64,000 nt of DNA from Siminovitchia fordii DSM 16014 = CIP 108821 (GCF_000374565.1 NZ_KB894685.1:410221-474220), one strand, 5' to 3'; shown: positions 1 through 8,856, counted from the first letter of the stretch. Notes: generated by a model not told the origin, from the sequence alone. Made by a program: numbers and translations.

Positions 1-147
1 AAAGTGAAGAGTATTTCGGAAAATCTCAAGAGTATCCCTGAAAAGTGAAGAGTATTTCGGAAATCTCAAGAGTATCCTTCGAAGGTGAAGAGTATTTCGG
101 AAATCTTAAGAGTATCCTTTTAAAGTAAGAGCATTTATATAAAACTC
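1..147. repeat. Tandem array of a ~40-bp AAGAGT repeat (left copy, runs off the window edge)
   Basis: About three and a half head-to-tail units of 40-41 bp. Each unit has two similar halves, one with the core GAAGAGTATTTC and one with CTCAAGAGTATCC. The GAAGAGTATTTC core starts at 6, 47 and 87; the last unit, from about 121, is decayed. The array ends at the stop codon of the ankyrin pseudogene (146-148) and probably continues left of the window. It belongs to the same family as the larger array at 36091-36390. The period is not a multiple of three, so it is not coding. Confidence 0.85.
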
Positions 148-695
148 AATGATTATAGACTACACTGCCATCTAATCCACTACTTTCTCGACTGATCATC
201 TCCAGAACTTTCTTCGTTTCGACTGTTCCACGTTCATCTATCAATTGCTTTTAGTGAATAGCCTGATTTGTTTCTATCATGAACATTCGGTTGTTTCTTC
301 AAACATCTAACAATGAATTCATCTCCTTCTTCCGTGCGCTTTTTTAATACTTCTAGACATAGAGTAAAGATTGCTGAGTTGGAGAATTTCTTATCTTTTA
401 AATTTAAATCAACCCTTTTCAAACAATCTATCAGCCACATCCACTTGACCTGCAAAATTAATTTTTGCTGCTAAGAAATGCAACTCATTAAAGCCATCAT
501 TGGAGACAACATTAACCTTTGCATCAGTGTCCTGCAGATAATTTGCAATATCAAACTTTCTGCTAATTAATGACTTTTCCAGTAAACTTATACCTTTTTC
601 ATCAACAGAGTCTACTACCTCTTAAATGCTTTCATTTTCAACTTCCAATATTGGTGATTCTTGAATGTCAATATAGGGACTTTGAATATGGATCT
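146..695 (-). pseudogene. Decayed ankyrin-repeat protein gene
   Basis: Reading the minus strand across three frames gives a continuous ankyrin-like protein. One piece reads DEKGISLLEKSLISRKFDIA followed by a DAKVNVVSNDGFNELHFLAA-type repeat. The next piece begins VDLNLKDKKFSNSAIF and contains KKQPNVHDRNKSG. The last piece is DERGTVETKKVLEMISRES. The reading frame carries a TAA near 620 and needs frameshifts near 420 and 240, so the gene is dead. The 5' end is lost at about 695, where an IS3-type OrfA remnant begins. Ankyrin proteins of this kind are often found beside polymorphic toxins, but no toxin is visible here. The ankyrin call rests on the N-x-x-D/N-G-x-x-x-L-H pattern and is an inference. 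Confidence 0.55.
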
Positions 696-698
696 TAC

Positions 699-1021
699 TT
701 AACGCCACCTATTGATTTCCTCTAACTTTTTAAAATCAGATTTACTGCACGTAATCGTTTCTAAACGTAGTTTGACTTCAGCGCATAACTCTTCTTCTGG
801 TGTTTTGTATAGCCACGATGATACTGTAAGCCGGGCTCACTATTCTCTTCATATTTTTTGATCCATTGATATACCTGTTGGTAAGGAACTTTACATTGCC
901 AATCCTTGATCGTTCGATTATCAACTCTATATAATTCTGCCAGCTCATTAAGAGTAAAGTGGCTATTGTTATAAAAGTATAAAATCCATTTTTATTCTTT
1001 TGAAAAGCTATATCTTCTCAT
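699..1021 (-). pseudogene. IS3/IS150-type transposase OrfA remnant
   Basis: The minus strand from the ATG at 1021 encodes MRRYSFSKE, then an in-frame TAA, then NELAELYRVDNRTIKDWQ (helix-turn-helix) and QVYQWIKKYEENSEPGLQ. After a frameshift near 810 it continues with a TPEEELCAEVKLRLE / FKKLEEINRWR tail and a stop at 699. This is the normal layout of an IS3-family OrfA: HTH, GL motif, then a leucine-zipper tail. OrfB, the DDE integrase, is absent, so the element cannot move. It abuts the ankyrin pseudogene and probably truncated it. Confidence 0.6.
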
Positions 1022-1028
1022 AAAAAAT

Positions 1029-1085
1029 CTCCCCAGTAGGCAAACAGATTTTATTTTTTCATCTGTCTACTTATCGGGGAGCATA
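1029..1085. repeat. Imperfect inverted repeat upstream of the OrfA remnant
   Basis: CTCCCCAGTAGGCAAACAGAT on the left pairs imperfectly with ATCTGTCTACTTATCGGGGAG on the right. This hairpin sits directly upstream of the OrfA start. It resembles the terminal end plus leader hairpin of IS150-group elements, so it probably marks the left end of the dead insertion sequence. Confidence 0.5.
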
Positions 1086-1136
1086 TCATTATTAGATAAT
1101 GTTTAAAAATTGGGCTGCAGTTCAGAAGAAGCGGTT

Positions 1137-2765
1137 TTATATCCTTATAATTTGATGTCGGCCGTCAAATTCATACGGCAAGTTCAACAATTCATCGATA
1201 AAATTCATTCCGTACTCATTCAAATAATAAAAGATGTTCCATATTCTTTCCTGGGGCTGGCCGTCAGGCTTGAGTATTTGCTCAACACGATGATATTTTT
1301 CCAACGTGGAACCATGTTTCCTTGCAATACTGTCTTCCACTTTTCTTTGCAAAAATTCAAGTTGTCTTATCTGCACTGCCAAGTTGGATTCCGCCAAATG
1401 AACGTGCCCTTGGTCAATTTCCCTAACTTTTGCAATGATTTCCTTGTAGCGGTTGTCTATCTCGTTTTTTGTCTCCATAATCAACGACTCAAATCCTTCA
1501 TCCTTAATAGAGGCCAAAAAACGTTCTTTTTCTTCCGCTGTCCCCCTGTTCAATACAGCTTCGATTGACAAATTCAATTCATCCAAATCTCTGTCCGCCG
1601 TCTTATCAAGTAGAGTAATATTCAGTCTTGGTACAATAGGAGGCACCTGACTCCCCATTTTCTGAAATGCCGGAAGAAGTTCTCCCCAGTATGCGATTTC
1701 TCCAGGTCCCGCAATAAATGCCAGTGTAGGAAACAGCCACTCCTGCATAAGCGGGCGCGTGACTACATTATTACTGAATCGCTCAGGGTTCGATTCAAGT
1801 AATTCCATGAGCTCCTCTTCAGTAAAACGCAGTTCGTTTGTTTTGCTGACAAATATATTTTCTGTCGGATCAAACTCAAGCAGCTCCCGTTCATTTTCAT
1901 GATAATAAAATAGGTTTGCTGCATAGCCGTCAATTTCAATTGCTTTTGAAAAACCCATGCCCTGTTTTTTTTCCTGCTGATTAAGTACGGAATCAGTGAT
2001 CACTTGCCTATTATGAATCAAGCGGGAGAAAAAAGGCTTTTCGAGCTGTCGAAGCTTTGGATCGGCGGAATCGATGAGAAGCAAGCCATAATCTTTAAAG
2101 AAATACATGACCAAATATGAAAAAAATTCGGTGAATGTCCTTGTTTGTGTAATTGCTTCATCAACGACAGCAAGCATTTCTTTCGTATGGGCACGATCTC
2201 CAAAATATGAAAAGACTTGCCGGATCCATGTATGCATTTTATTTTTATCGAACTCGATATGGGAAGCCATCATTTTTCCAGTAAAGGTTTCATTATAGTT
2301 CTTCTTTTTAAAATTCTCTTTTTGCGGAGCAAATATATGATTGATCTCCAAATGATCATGGTCCTCACCAGCAACCCAAAATATCGGAACGACAGGCTGG
2401 CCCAATGCCTTTTCTTGCTGCTCAGCCAATTTTATTATTGAAATGATTTTATGTATTGTATATAAAGGTCCTGTCAGTAATCCGGCCTGCTGTCCACCAA
2501 TCACGGCAACCGACCGGCTGTCACGGAAACTCTCAAGTGAACGCTTAACGGCGGCAGAAGTTGGAAACTTATTCATATAATGATTGATGCATTCGGCCAT
2601 TCCTTCCCGGTTAAAATCCCGTTTCATCAAATCATCATATCGCTGCCGGAAAACTGTTTCTTCTTTTATATTATATTGAAAGAAATCCTTTACAGATTCC
2701 ATATCTTCAATGTATAGCGAAGCAAAGCGATTTGTTGCCAATACGGCAGCATTTTCCAATTCCAT
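1137..2765 (-). CDS. bshC: Bacillithiol biosynthesis cysteine-adding enzyme BshC
   Basis: Adds L-cysteine to glucosaminyl-malate, the last step in making bacillithiol, the low-molecular-weight thiol of Firmicutes; cytosolic. The 542 residues match the usual family length (about 540). Visible conserved blocks are GGQQAGLLTGP (residues 90-100) and FWVAGEDHDH (129-138) in the Rossmann-like core, followed by a charged, coiled-coil-like stretch around 420-490. The start ATG has AAGGAAG upstream with good spacing. Synteny is right: in B. subtilis bshC (yllA) follows panE (ylbQ), as here with one small gene between. The cell-division cluster that normally follows bshC is not in the window; an IS/repeat scar lies downstream instead. 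No clear terminator is seen. Confidence 0.93.
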   Translation of the reverse strand: MELENAAVLATNRFASLYIEDMESVKDFFQYNIKEETVFRQRYDDLMKRDFNREGMAECINHYMNKFPTSAAVKRSLESFRDSRSVAVIGGQQAGLLTGPLYTIHKIISIIKLAEQQEKALGQPVVPIFWVAGEDHDHLEINHIFAPQKENFKKKNYNETFTGKMMASHIEFDKNKMHTWIRQVFSYFGDRAHTKEMLAVVDEAITQTRTFTEFFSYLVMYFFKDYGLLLIDSADPKLRQLEKPFFSRLIHNRQVITDSVLNQQEKKQGMGFSKAIEIDGYAANLFYYHENERELLEFDPTENIFVSKTNELRFTEEELMELLESNPERFSNNVVTRPLMQEWLFPTLAFIAGPGEIAYWGELLPAFQKMGSQVPPIVPRLNITLLDKTADRDLDELNLSIEAVLNRGTAEEKERFLASIKDEGFESLIMETKNEIDNRYKEIIAKVREIDQGHVHLAESNLAVQIRQLEFLQRKVEDSIARKHGSTLEKYHRVEQILKPDGQPQERIWNIFYYLNEYGMNFIDELLNLPYEFDGRHQIIRI

Positions 2766-2855
2766 CTATGTACTTCCTTTCTCCAACTGTTTCAATCACA
2801 AAGAAGTATAGCAAACTATATAAAGAAATGACATTTTCCTGCTTAAGGAGCCATG

Positions 2856-3251
2856 CTATACACTGAAAATCAAGTTTTTCGCTCTCGTTATGATACCAAA
2901 TAATAGAAGTCCGATGTAAAAGACCGAGAACATTAGGAAGTTAAGCCGCAGGTAACCTGCGAACACTTTCCGATAAATAATTTCTTCTCTTGTTTTCCAA
3001 TGCAAGAAAGTGAAGAACACGGCTGTGACAAGCATGAATAATATGATGATAAACAGATAGGAGCTTTCCCATATGGTGATAATCATAAAATGCACCGAGA
3101 CAATCAGCACAAATGTAGTCGAATAAATAGCGGCATTAAGCGCTTTTCGGTGATTCCTTGTTAATTGTTTAACAACAGTAAATATTAATACATAAAAAAG
3201 GAGCGGCAGCGTGATGAATGAAGCTGCTGCTGATGATAAAAGAGTACCCAC
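2856..3251 (-). CDS. DUF3397 family small membrane protein
   Basis: A 131-residue protein with about four hydrophobic segments (roughly residues 8-28, 40-62, 65-85 and 100-122). It matches the DUF3397 pattern by its ITLPLL...VVKQLTRNH start and the LRLNFLMFS...LLLFG end. Function is unknown. The open frame extends 41 codons further upstream into panE, but the GTG at 3251 is the better start: it gives the family's usual length, and GGAGAGGAG lies about 13 nt upstream inside the last codons of panE. It is cotranscribed with panE (10-nt gap) and precedes bshC. Confidence 0.75.
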   Translation of the reverse strand: MGTLLSSAAASFITLPLLFYVLIFTVVKQLTRNHRKALNAAIYSTTFVLIVSVHFMIITIWESSYLFIIILFMLVTAVFFTFLHWKTREEIIYRKVFAGYLRLNFLMFSVFYIGLLLFGIITRAKNLIFSV

Positions 3252-3261
3252 CTTAGATTGC

Positions 3262-4158
3262 TCATCTCCTCTCCTGCTCGATTCCTTTGACCATGACATA
3301 AGCCATCTGAATCGCCTTAACCTTAGCCCCTTTTCTTTCCGCAACTCTAAGAATGTATCCCAATATAGCGTCAATTTCAGTTTTTCTGCCTTCCTGGATA
3401 TCTTTTAACATGGATGAGGTGTTTTGTTTCGTATTTTTACATATACCAATAATGCTGTTAAATAATACTTCTTTATCACCCAATGGGAAAATCGAATAGA
3501 TTTCTTCAAACATTAATTTTAATAACTCATAATAATATGGATTATCCACAAGACGTCCGTTCTTCACCTGAAAAATAACAGTCAGCGGATTGATCAATGC
3601 GTTTGCCATCAGTTTCTTGGTCATTATGGTCCGATATTCCTCATGGAAGCAAATTGGAAATCTGGGATCATAACTTTTCGGAAATCTTTCTTCCATGTCA
3701 TAATTCCCTTTATATACAGAAAGATTCATCTGTCCGACTCCATTATGAGAGACAGTGCGGTCATCCAATCGCTTGGCACCGTGTTCGACAGTAGAGACTA
3801 GAATTGTCTCTTGAGGCAGAGTATTTAATAACTCCAGATGTCCCATTCCGTTTTGAATGAAACATAATGGGATTGCCGTTGGAACAGACCTCAGTAAAGA
3901 TATTAATTGTGGTAAATCATATTGTTTTACAGCGATGATCAGGATGTCCTGATCTGTAATTCCACTATCTCCGAACCTGGCATCTGCTGCAATTACTTTT
4001 TCTTCCGCCTCCTTAATAAAAAGGCTGATTCCTAATTCATTGATTTTTTGGGCCTGTTCGTGCCGCCTTGTAAAAATGGTCACCGCGTGGTTTTGTCCCA
4101 AATACGCACCGAATAACAAGCCAATGGAGCCTCCACCGATTATACCTACTCGCATCAT
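3262..4158 (-). CDS. panE: 2-dehydropantoate 2-reductase
   Basis: Reduces ketopantoate to pantoate with NADPH in pantothenate and coenzyme A synthesis. The N-terminal Rossmann motif GIIGGGSIG (residues 5-13) binds NADPH. The C-terminal half carries the ketopantoate-reductase helical domain, including the KKLMANALINPLT block with the catalytic lysine and substrate-binding asparagines. The frame can open at a TTG at 4165-4167, but the paired ATGs at 4158 and 4155 give the normal MRVGIIGGG start, with a weak GGGTGAT upstream. The B. subtilis positional homologue is ylbQ, next to bshC. Confidence 0.85.
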   Translation of the reverse strand: MMRVGIIGGGSIGLLFGAYLGQNHAVTIFTRRHEQAQKINELGISLFIKEAEEKVIAADARFGDSGITDQDILIIAVKQYDLPQLISLLRSVPTAIPLCFIQNGMGHLELLNTLPQETILVSTVEHGAKRLDDRTVSHNGVGQMNLSVYKGNYDMEERFPKSYDPRFPICFHEEYRTIMTKKLMANALINPLTVIFQVKNGRLVDNPYYYELLKLMFEEIYSIFPLGDKEVLFNSIIGICKNTKQNTSSMLKDIQEGRKTEIDAILGYILRVAERKGAKVKAIQMAYVMVKGIEQERR

Positions 4159-4235
4159 ATCACCCAATTACCAAATTAAACTCACTTATTATTATTTTAG
4201 CAAATGTACGTTCACCAGCCTATTCCTTTTCGAAT

Positions 4236-4271
4236 AAAAAGTTCCTCTTCCTGATAAAAGAGGAACTTTTT
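4236..4271 (-). terminator. Intrinsic terminator of the carboxylase pair
   Basis: A 14-bp perfect stem (AAAAAGTTCCTCTT with its complement) around an 8-nt loop, A/T-rich on both sides, lies just after the carboxyltransferase stop. It could work in both directions. Confidence 0.85.
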
Positions 4272-4273
4272 AT

Positions 4274-5812
4274 TCAAACCGGATAGACAGGGTGCTTCCG
4301 AGTACTGAATACCACATCTTTTGTCTCATATAAATGAAATCGATCAATCAGCGTCTTCCGCAAATCCGCCGGCTCGGTTATTTCATCCACGATCAGTTCC
4401 GATGCAAGCCTATATATATCGATATGTTCCTTATACTCATCCTGTTTTTCATGTACGAACTTCCGGCGTTCTTCAGGGTCTTCAATAGCCTCAATTTTAT
4501 TGGAATATACTGCGTTCACCGCAGCTTCCGGTCCCATAACCGCAATTTGTGCCGTTGGCAAGGCAATACATACATCAGGCTCAAAAGCGGGGCCCGCCAT
4601 GGCGTAAAGCCCTGCTCCGTATGCTTTTCGTACAATGACGGATATTTTCGGAACGGTAGCGGAGCTCATTGACGCAATAAATTTTGCCCCATGCCTGATT
4701 ATTCCTGCTCTTTCAACCTTTGTTCCGATCATGAAACCAGGTACATCAGCCAAGAATAGCAATGGAATATGGTAAGCATCACAGAGTTGGATAAATTTAG
4801 CTCCTTTATCGGCCGAATCTACAAAAAGGACACCGCCTTTCACTTTGGGCTGGTTCGCAATAATACCTACCGTTTTTCCGCCTATTCTTGCAAAACCAGT
4901 AATAAGTTCGGAAGCAAACAGTTTTTTTATTTCAAAGAAGCTGTTTTCATCAATGATTGCCTCCACTGCCTCATACATGTCAAAAGGCGCATTTTGGTTT
5001 TTAGGGATAATTTCTTCAAGTCGCCTTCCCTGTTTCGGGGCTTTGCTTTCATGCTCATCCGGCTTTTCTGTAAAATTTGCCGGAAAATAAGTTAAATACC
5101 TCTGGGCCGCTGCTATGGCTTCTTCTTCCGTTTGCGCCAAAATGTCACCACAGCCACTTACAGAGCAGTGCATTCTCGCACCGCCCATTTCCTCCAAGGT
5201 TACTTTTTCACCAATGACCTTTTCAGCCATTCTTGGAGATCCCAAGTACATGGATGCATTCTTATCTACCATAATCACAATATCACAAAACGCCGGGATG
5301 TATGCACCTCCTGCAGCAGAAGGGCCAAAAAGAATGCAAACCTGGGGAATCATGCCTGACAATTTTACCTGGTTGTGAAAAATTCTTCCGGCACCTCTCC
5401 GATTTGGAAACATTTCCAGCTGATCTGTTATTCTGGCTCCAGCAGAATCAACCAAGTAAAACAAAGGGACTTTTAACTTTTCTGCAGTTTCCTGCATCCT
5501 GATTATTTTTTCAACTGTCTTGGCTCCCCACGACCCCGCCTTGACTGTTGAATCATTCGCAATCACACAGACTGTTTGTCCGTTCACTGTTCCGATTGCA
5601 GTGACCACCCCATCGGCAGGCAAATCCCCGGCTTGGTAATTGGCAAACATTCCGTCTTCTTGATATCGTCCCTCATCAAATAAGATTGACAGCCGATCTC
5701 TTACAAACATTTTATTTTGCCGCTTTAACTTTTCATGGTATTTTTGACTGCCTCCTGCCAGAACCACATTCTTTCTCTCAAGCAAAATATCTCTGTCTGT
5801 CTTTTCAGCCAT
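4274..5812 (-). CDS. Acyl-CoA carboxylase carboxyltransferase (beta) subunit
   Basis: Transfers CO2 from carboxybiotin to an acyl-CoA such as propionyl-, acetyl- or methylcrotonyl-CoA. The 512 residues hold both crotonase-like carboxyltransferase halves of the PccB/MmdA/YngE family. VDSAGARI and GPSAAGGAYIPA form the first acyl-CoA/oxyanion site; ADVPGFMIG and YGAGLYAMAGPAF form the second. The ATG at 5812 is chosen over the upstream TTG at 5836 because AAGGAGAG lies 8 nt before it. The 72-aa biotin carrier is directly upstream. No biotin carboxylase gene is nearby, so that subunit must come from elsewhere. The substrate cannot be told from sequence. Confidence 0.85.
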   Translation of the reverse strand: MAEKTDRDILLERKNVVLAGGSQKYHEKLKRQNKMFVRDRLSILFDEGRYQEDGMFANYQAGDLPADGVVTAIGTVNGQTVCVIANDSTVKAGSWGAKTVEKIIRMQETAEKLKVPLFYLVDSAGARITDQLEMFPNRRGAGRIFHNQVKLSGMIPQVCILFGPSAAGGAYIPAFCDIVIMVDKNASMYLGSPRMAEKVIGEKVTLEEMGGARMHCSVSGCGDILAQTEEEAIAAAQRYLTYFPANFTEKPDEHESKAPKQGRRLEEIIPKNQNAPFDMYEAVEAIIDENSFFEIKKLFASELITGFARIGGKTVGIIANQPKVKGGVLFVDSADKGAKFIQLCDAYHIPLLFLADVPGFMIGTKVERAGIIRHGAKFIASMSSATVPKISVIVRKAYGAGLYAMAGPAFEPDVCIALPTAQIAVMGPEAAVNAVYSNKIEAIEDPEERRKFVHEKQDEYKEHIDIYRLASELIVDEITEPADLRKTLIDRFHLYETKDVVFSTRKHPVYPV

Positions 5813-5836
5813 GTGAGAATCTCTCCTTGATTTCAA

Positions 5837-6049
5837 TTATTCCATAATAAAAAGAATATCCCCTTCATTAACAAAGTCCCCGGAAGAGACGTTCACTTTT
5901 ATTATTTTACCGGCTTCCGGACTTTCAATTGGAATTTCCATCTTCATTGATTCCAAGATCAATACTGTCTGGCCTGGGGATACTTCTTCTCCGGCACCAA
6001 CTTCAACTTTCCAAACTGTGCCTGCCATGGTCGCCTGAATTTCTTTCAT
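5837..6049 (-). CDS. Biotin carboxyl carrier protein, stand-alone 70-aa form
   Basis: A minimal biotinyl/lipoyl-attachment domain with the biotinylation motif ESMKMEI; the target lysine is residue 36 counted from the chosen start. It carries carboxybiotin between a biotin carboxylase and the carboxyltransferase encoded next. The ATG at 6049 has GGAGG 7 nt upstream; the ATG at 6055 overlaps that site too closely. It is far shorter than AccB (about 160 aa) and lacks its N-terminal part, like the YngHB type of B. subtilis. The stop lies about 24 nt before the carboxyltransferase start, so the two are one operon. Confidence 0.88.
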   Translation of the reverse strand: MKEIQATMAGTVWKVEVGAGEEVSPGQTVLILESMKMEIPIESPEAGKIIKVNVSSGDFVNEGDILFIME

Positions 6050-6246
6050 CTCCATTCCTCCGTCTCCTCATATTTTCAGAACCTTAGTTAAAAAAAGTGA
6101 AAGACACGGTCAGCACTCGTACATAATATTTGCGTTGTAACCGCTTCCTCTTTTCCATTATATCTGAAATTTTTCAGGCTTTGTTATATAATTAGATTTA
6201 ATTAAATAATTTAAATGTAAAATACATAGAACAAGGGGATGACAGC

Positions 6247-6726
6247 ATGCCTGAGGAAGTAAAGAAGCTAAGAATCAACTACAAAACGTTGGAAGAGTTT
6301 AAAAAATTTAAAGAATATGGTGCCCAGGAACTCTCCATGCTGGAGGATTTGCAGGAGAACATTGTTGAGGATGATTTGGATTCTCCGTTTTACGGTATCT
6401 ATTTCGGGGATAATCTTGCAGCACGCATGAGCCTGTACAAAAGAGAAGCTAAGTTTGACAAATATTTTGATCCGCCACAAGATTACCTTGAACTATGGAA
6501 ACTGGAGGTTCTCCCGGACTTCCAAGGTAAAGGATATGGAGAAAAACTTGTCAATTATGCAAAAAGCTATCATATGCCTATTAAAACAAACCCGCGATTA
6601 AACTCACGGCCATTTTTTGAAAAAATGGGGTTTCAAAACGTCAAATACGATGTAGACAGGGATCTGGGGGAAAACCCGCTTGTCTGGTATCCTGAAGGGG
6701 TAACTGAGCAAAAAAATAAAGAATAA
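6247..6726 (+). CDS. ylbP: GNAT family N-acetyltransferase YlbP
   Basis: A 159-residue acetyl-CoA-dependent acyltransferase; the substrate is unknown. The central LEVLPDFQGKGYGEKLV stretch carries the acetyl-CoA pyrophosphate-binding motif Q-G-K-G-Y-G, and SRPFFEKMGF is the typical GNAT C-terminal motif. The ATG follows AAGGGGATGACAGC. It is oriented away from the carboxylase operon, so the roughly 190 bp before it should hold divergent promoters. Synteny with B. subtilis ylbO-ylbP-ylbQ supports the name. Confidence 0.85.
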   Translation: MPEEVKKLRINYKTLEEFKKFKEYGAQELSMLEDLQENIVEDDLDSPFYGIYFGDNLAARMSLYKREAKFDKYFDPPQDYLELWKLEVLPDFQGKGYGEKLVNYAKSYHMPIKTNPRLNSRPFFEKMGFQNVKYDVDRDLGENPLVWYPEGVTEQKNKE

Positions 6727-6791
6727 TTGAAACCAAGTATGTTCCTGACTCGTATATATAATATACTTATACAGCTATGGGAGGTTTTTAC

Positions 6792-7232
6792 TTGAAACGT
6801 ACAGGGGAACTTGTGCTTGGAATCATTGGAATCATATCAAGCGCACTGATGTCGTTGGTCGGCATAATGTTCATATGGGCCAACCAATCTGATGAAGTTA
6901 AATCAGTATTAGACGAGGGAATTGCAGCCGAAGATCCGAATTGGGAAAGCAATCCCGGGGATCTCAATATGGTGATGGAAGCTTTAGCAAGCTATGGCTG
7001 GGCTGTAGTAATCGCATCCATTATTGGAATCGTTTTAGGTTTAATTGGAGTCATTAGTATCAAAGGAAATAAAAAACCGAAATTGGCCGGATGGATGTTC
7101 ATCATAGGAGCTTTATTGACAGGTATTATTTCTATCGGATTCGGATTTATTCCGGCACTTCTTTATTTGATAGCTGGTATAATGGCATTTGCCCGAAAGG
7201 CTCCGCCCGAACCAGAGCCGCCGGCATATTGA
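6792..7232 (+). CDS. DUF4064 membrane protein
   Basis: About 146 residues with four predicted membrane segments (roughly 5-27, 67-92, 100-122 and 115-138), a hydrophilic acidic loop after the first, and a proline-rich tail. This is the DUF4064 pattern, which starts with K-R-T-x-E-x-V/L-L-G-I-I-G. The start is the TTG at 6792: the ATG at 6777 lies within the GGGAGG ribosome site itself. It is followed by a strong terminator. Function is unknown. Confidence 0.75.
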   Translation: MKRTGELVLGIIGIISSALMSLVGIMFIWANQSDEVKSVLDEGIAAEDPNWESNPGDLNMVMEALASYGWAVVIASIIGIVLGLIGVISIKGNKKPKLAGWMFIIGALLTGIISIGFGFIPALLYLIAGIMAFARKAPPEPEPPAY

Positions 7233-7238
7233 CAGGCA

Positions 7239-7270
7239 CCGGGCCGATATTTTATCGGCCCGGTTTTTTT
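7239..7270 (+). terminator. Intrinsic terminator after the DUF4064 gene
   Basis: A GC-rich 10-bp stem (CCGGGCCGAT with its complement), a 5-nt loop and a run of seven T on the plus strand. Confidence 0.92.
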
Positions 7271-7325
7271 ACACCTGTTTTTGCGGAGAAAAATCAGCGG
7301 AAGGACGTTGTGAGTAGCCTACAGT

Positions 7326-7886
7326 TCAGACCCCCTCCGCCTTTCCTGTGACCTCATATCCCTCTTCCTTTGCCGCCAGTTTCCTGGCTTTATCCAAGAT
7401 TGTCAACAATGTAGAGTACTCCGCTTTCAGATTCCCATATTCTTTTTGCATCTCTTCTATTTCCACATTAAATTCCTCAATTTTCTGTCTCAATATCCGA
7501 TTTTCCTCTTTCAAAGCACTGTAAGATTGAATGTTCGCTTCCTGATCTTCCTGCAGTCCATTTAAATAGCTGATAACATCCTGTATGGATAAATGTGTAT
7601 CCTCCAGTTCCCTACTGGCCGCGCTTTCATTTTTTTCATTCGGTGACGGGCTATTTCGTTGCACTTGTTTCCTCTCTTTTTTTGCAAGCATAATTTCATT
7701 TTGATATGCCTTCCGTACATAGGAATTCCATCGGAATCCGCAGGCAGCCGCTGTCCTGGCCAATTTTGACCCTGCTTCTTTGAATGCCTTCAGTTGAGTA
7801 CTTCCTTCCCTTATATGGGAGAGGACCAAATCTGCAAGTAATCTATCTTCCTCTGCAGTCCATGCATCCTGTCTTCCAGTTGCCAA
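7326..7886 (-). CDS. ylbO: RsfA-family sporulation transcription factor (YlbO/GerR type)
   Basis: A 186-residue DNA-binding regulator. The N-terminus (about residues 5-60) is a Myb/SANT-like domain with W9-T-A-E-E-D-R-L-L and a [11 protein letters not shown] recognition block. A long coiled coil (about 110-165) follows. This is the RsfA-type layout. In B. subtilis the gene at this place, ylbO (gerR), is made in the mother cell and tunes spore-coat genes. The start is the TTG at 7886 with AGGAGTGA upstream. Assignment to YlbO rather than another RsfA paralogue rests on position between rpmF and ylbP. Confidence 0.8.
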   Translation of the reverse strand: MATGRQDAWTAEEDRLLADLVLSHIREGSTQLKAFKEAGSKLARTAAACGFRWNSYVRKAYQNEIMLAKKERKQVQRNSPSPNEKNESAASRELEDTHLSIQDVISYLNGLQEDQEANIQSYSALKEENRILRQKIEEFNVEIEEMQKEYGNLKAEYSTLLTILDKARKLAAKEEGYEVTGKAEGV

Positions 7887-7960
7887 TCAAATCACTCCTG
7901 ACTTTTTTAAAATATACATATGCATGTAATAGAAAAGATAGACTAACGAGCAAATGATAT

Positions 7961-8719
7961 TTATCTTTTTAGAAAACGCGTTACAGCCCTGTGATGCTCT
8001 TCCTTTGACCAAAGTAGCGCACACCGCCTAATTTCTTGGGCCATCCGTTCCTTTAAACTTCCTTTATGAATTTTTTCAATCAGTGCCGCTTTATACGATT
8101 TCAATACATCTGCTTCTCTTGAAAGTATTTGTTCCGTGAATTTTTTTACTGCATGAAGTGTGTCCCCATCATATATCTGGTTTATGAAACCGTACGCTGA
8201 TAGTTCCTGTACAGAAAGCAACTGCGCTTCTGTCAAAATTTGTAATGCAAGTGATGGGTTCATCCTTTCAAAAAGGAGGCTCGCCCCTCCCCATCCTGTA
8301 GTAATAGCGAGACTGCCCTGAATGAAACCGGCATTCGTGCCAGCCTTGGCTATTCTCATATCACAGGCAGCAGCCAATTCGCAACCTCCTCCCAAAGCCA
8401 CTCCGTTTAATACGGCAACAGTCGGTTTTGGTAAGACTGCAAGACGATACAGCAAGCTGCCCATTCTGGACAGCATGGAATATGCCTGTTCTTCTGTTTT
8501 TAAATGATGGAATTCCGCTACATCTCCCCCAGAACAAAAAGAACGCTCCCCCTCCCCTGTAATGGCCACTGCCTTAATAGAAGGATCTCTTTCCGCCTCA
8601 TCGAGCATCAGCTCCAGCCCGTCCATCACCTCAAAATTGATTGCATTCCATTTTTCTGGTCGGTCGATTTTCCAAAGAAGCAAACCATTTTTATATTTTG
8701 TAGAAGAATATCCTTTCAC
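7961..8719 (-). CDS. Enoyl-CoA hydratase/isomerase family protein
   Basis: A 252-residue crotonase-fold protein acting on CoA thioesters. FCSGGDVAEF gives one half of the oxyanion hole, and ALGGGCELAAACDMRIA gives the other half with the second acidic region. The GWGGASLLF and EAQLLSVQELSAYGFIN blocks are typical. It may be a hydratase or a 3-hydroxyisobutyryl-CoA hydrolase-like enzyme; the reaction is not decided. It starts with GTG behind AGGGGGATAAA. It lies between rpmF and ylbO, where B. subtilis has no such gene, so it is a lineage-specific insertion into a conserved block. Confidence 0.8.
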   Translation of the reverse strand: MKGYSSTKYKNGLLLWKIDRPEKWNAINFEVMDGLELMLDEAERDPSIKAVAITGEGERSFCSGGDVAEFHHLKTEEQAYSMLSRMGSLLYRLAVLPKPTVAVLNGVALGGGCELAAACDMRIAKAGTNAGFIQGSLAITTGWGGASLLFERMNPSLALQILTEAQLLSVQELSAYGFINQIYDGDTLHAVKKFTEQILSREADVLKSYKAALIEKIHKGSLKERMAQEIRRCALLWSKEEHHRAVTRFLKR

Positions 8720-8773
8720 CTTTATCCCCCTGTTTTATGTGGTGTCATCCCATTCATACCATAGAAAGCTTTA

Positions 8774-8814
8774 GAAAACAAAAAAAACGTGAAGGGTCTA
8801 AACTCTTCACGTTT
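8774..8814 (-). terminator. Intrinsic terminator downstream of rpmF
   Basis: A 10-bp stem AAACGTGAAG/CTTCACGTTT with a long T-run on the minus strand. It would end the ylbN-rpmF transcript after it passes through the palindromic repeat at 8857-8990. Confidence 0.85.
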
Positions 8815-8856
8815 CTTACAGCTGTTTGAAAAATACGATTCAATTATTTCGTTATC

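Noticed and set aside
1110-1568. 152-codon plus-strand ORF
   Set aside because: Antisense to bshC, which has full family similarity and a good start.
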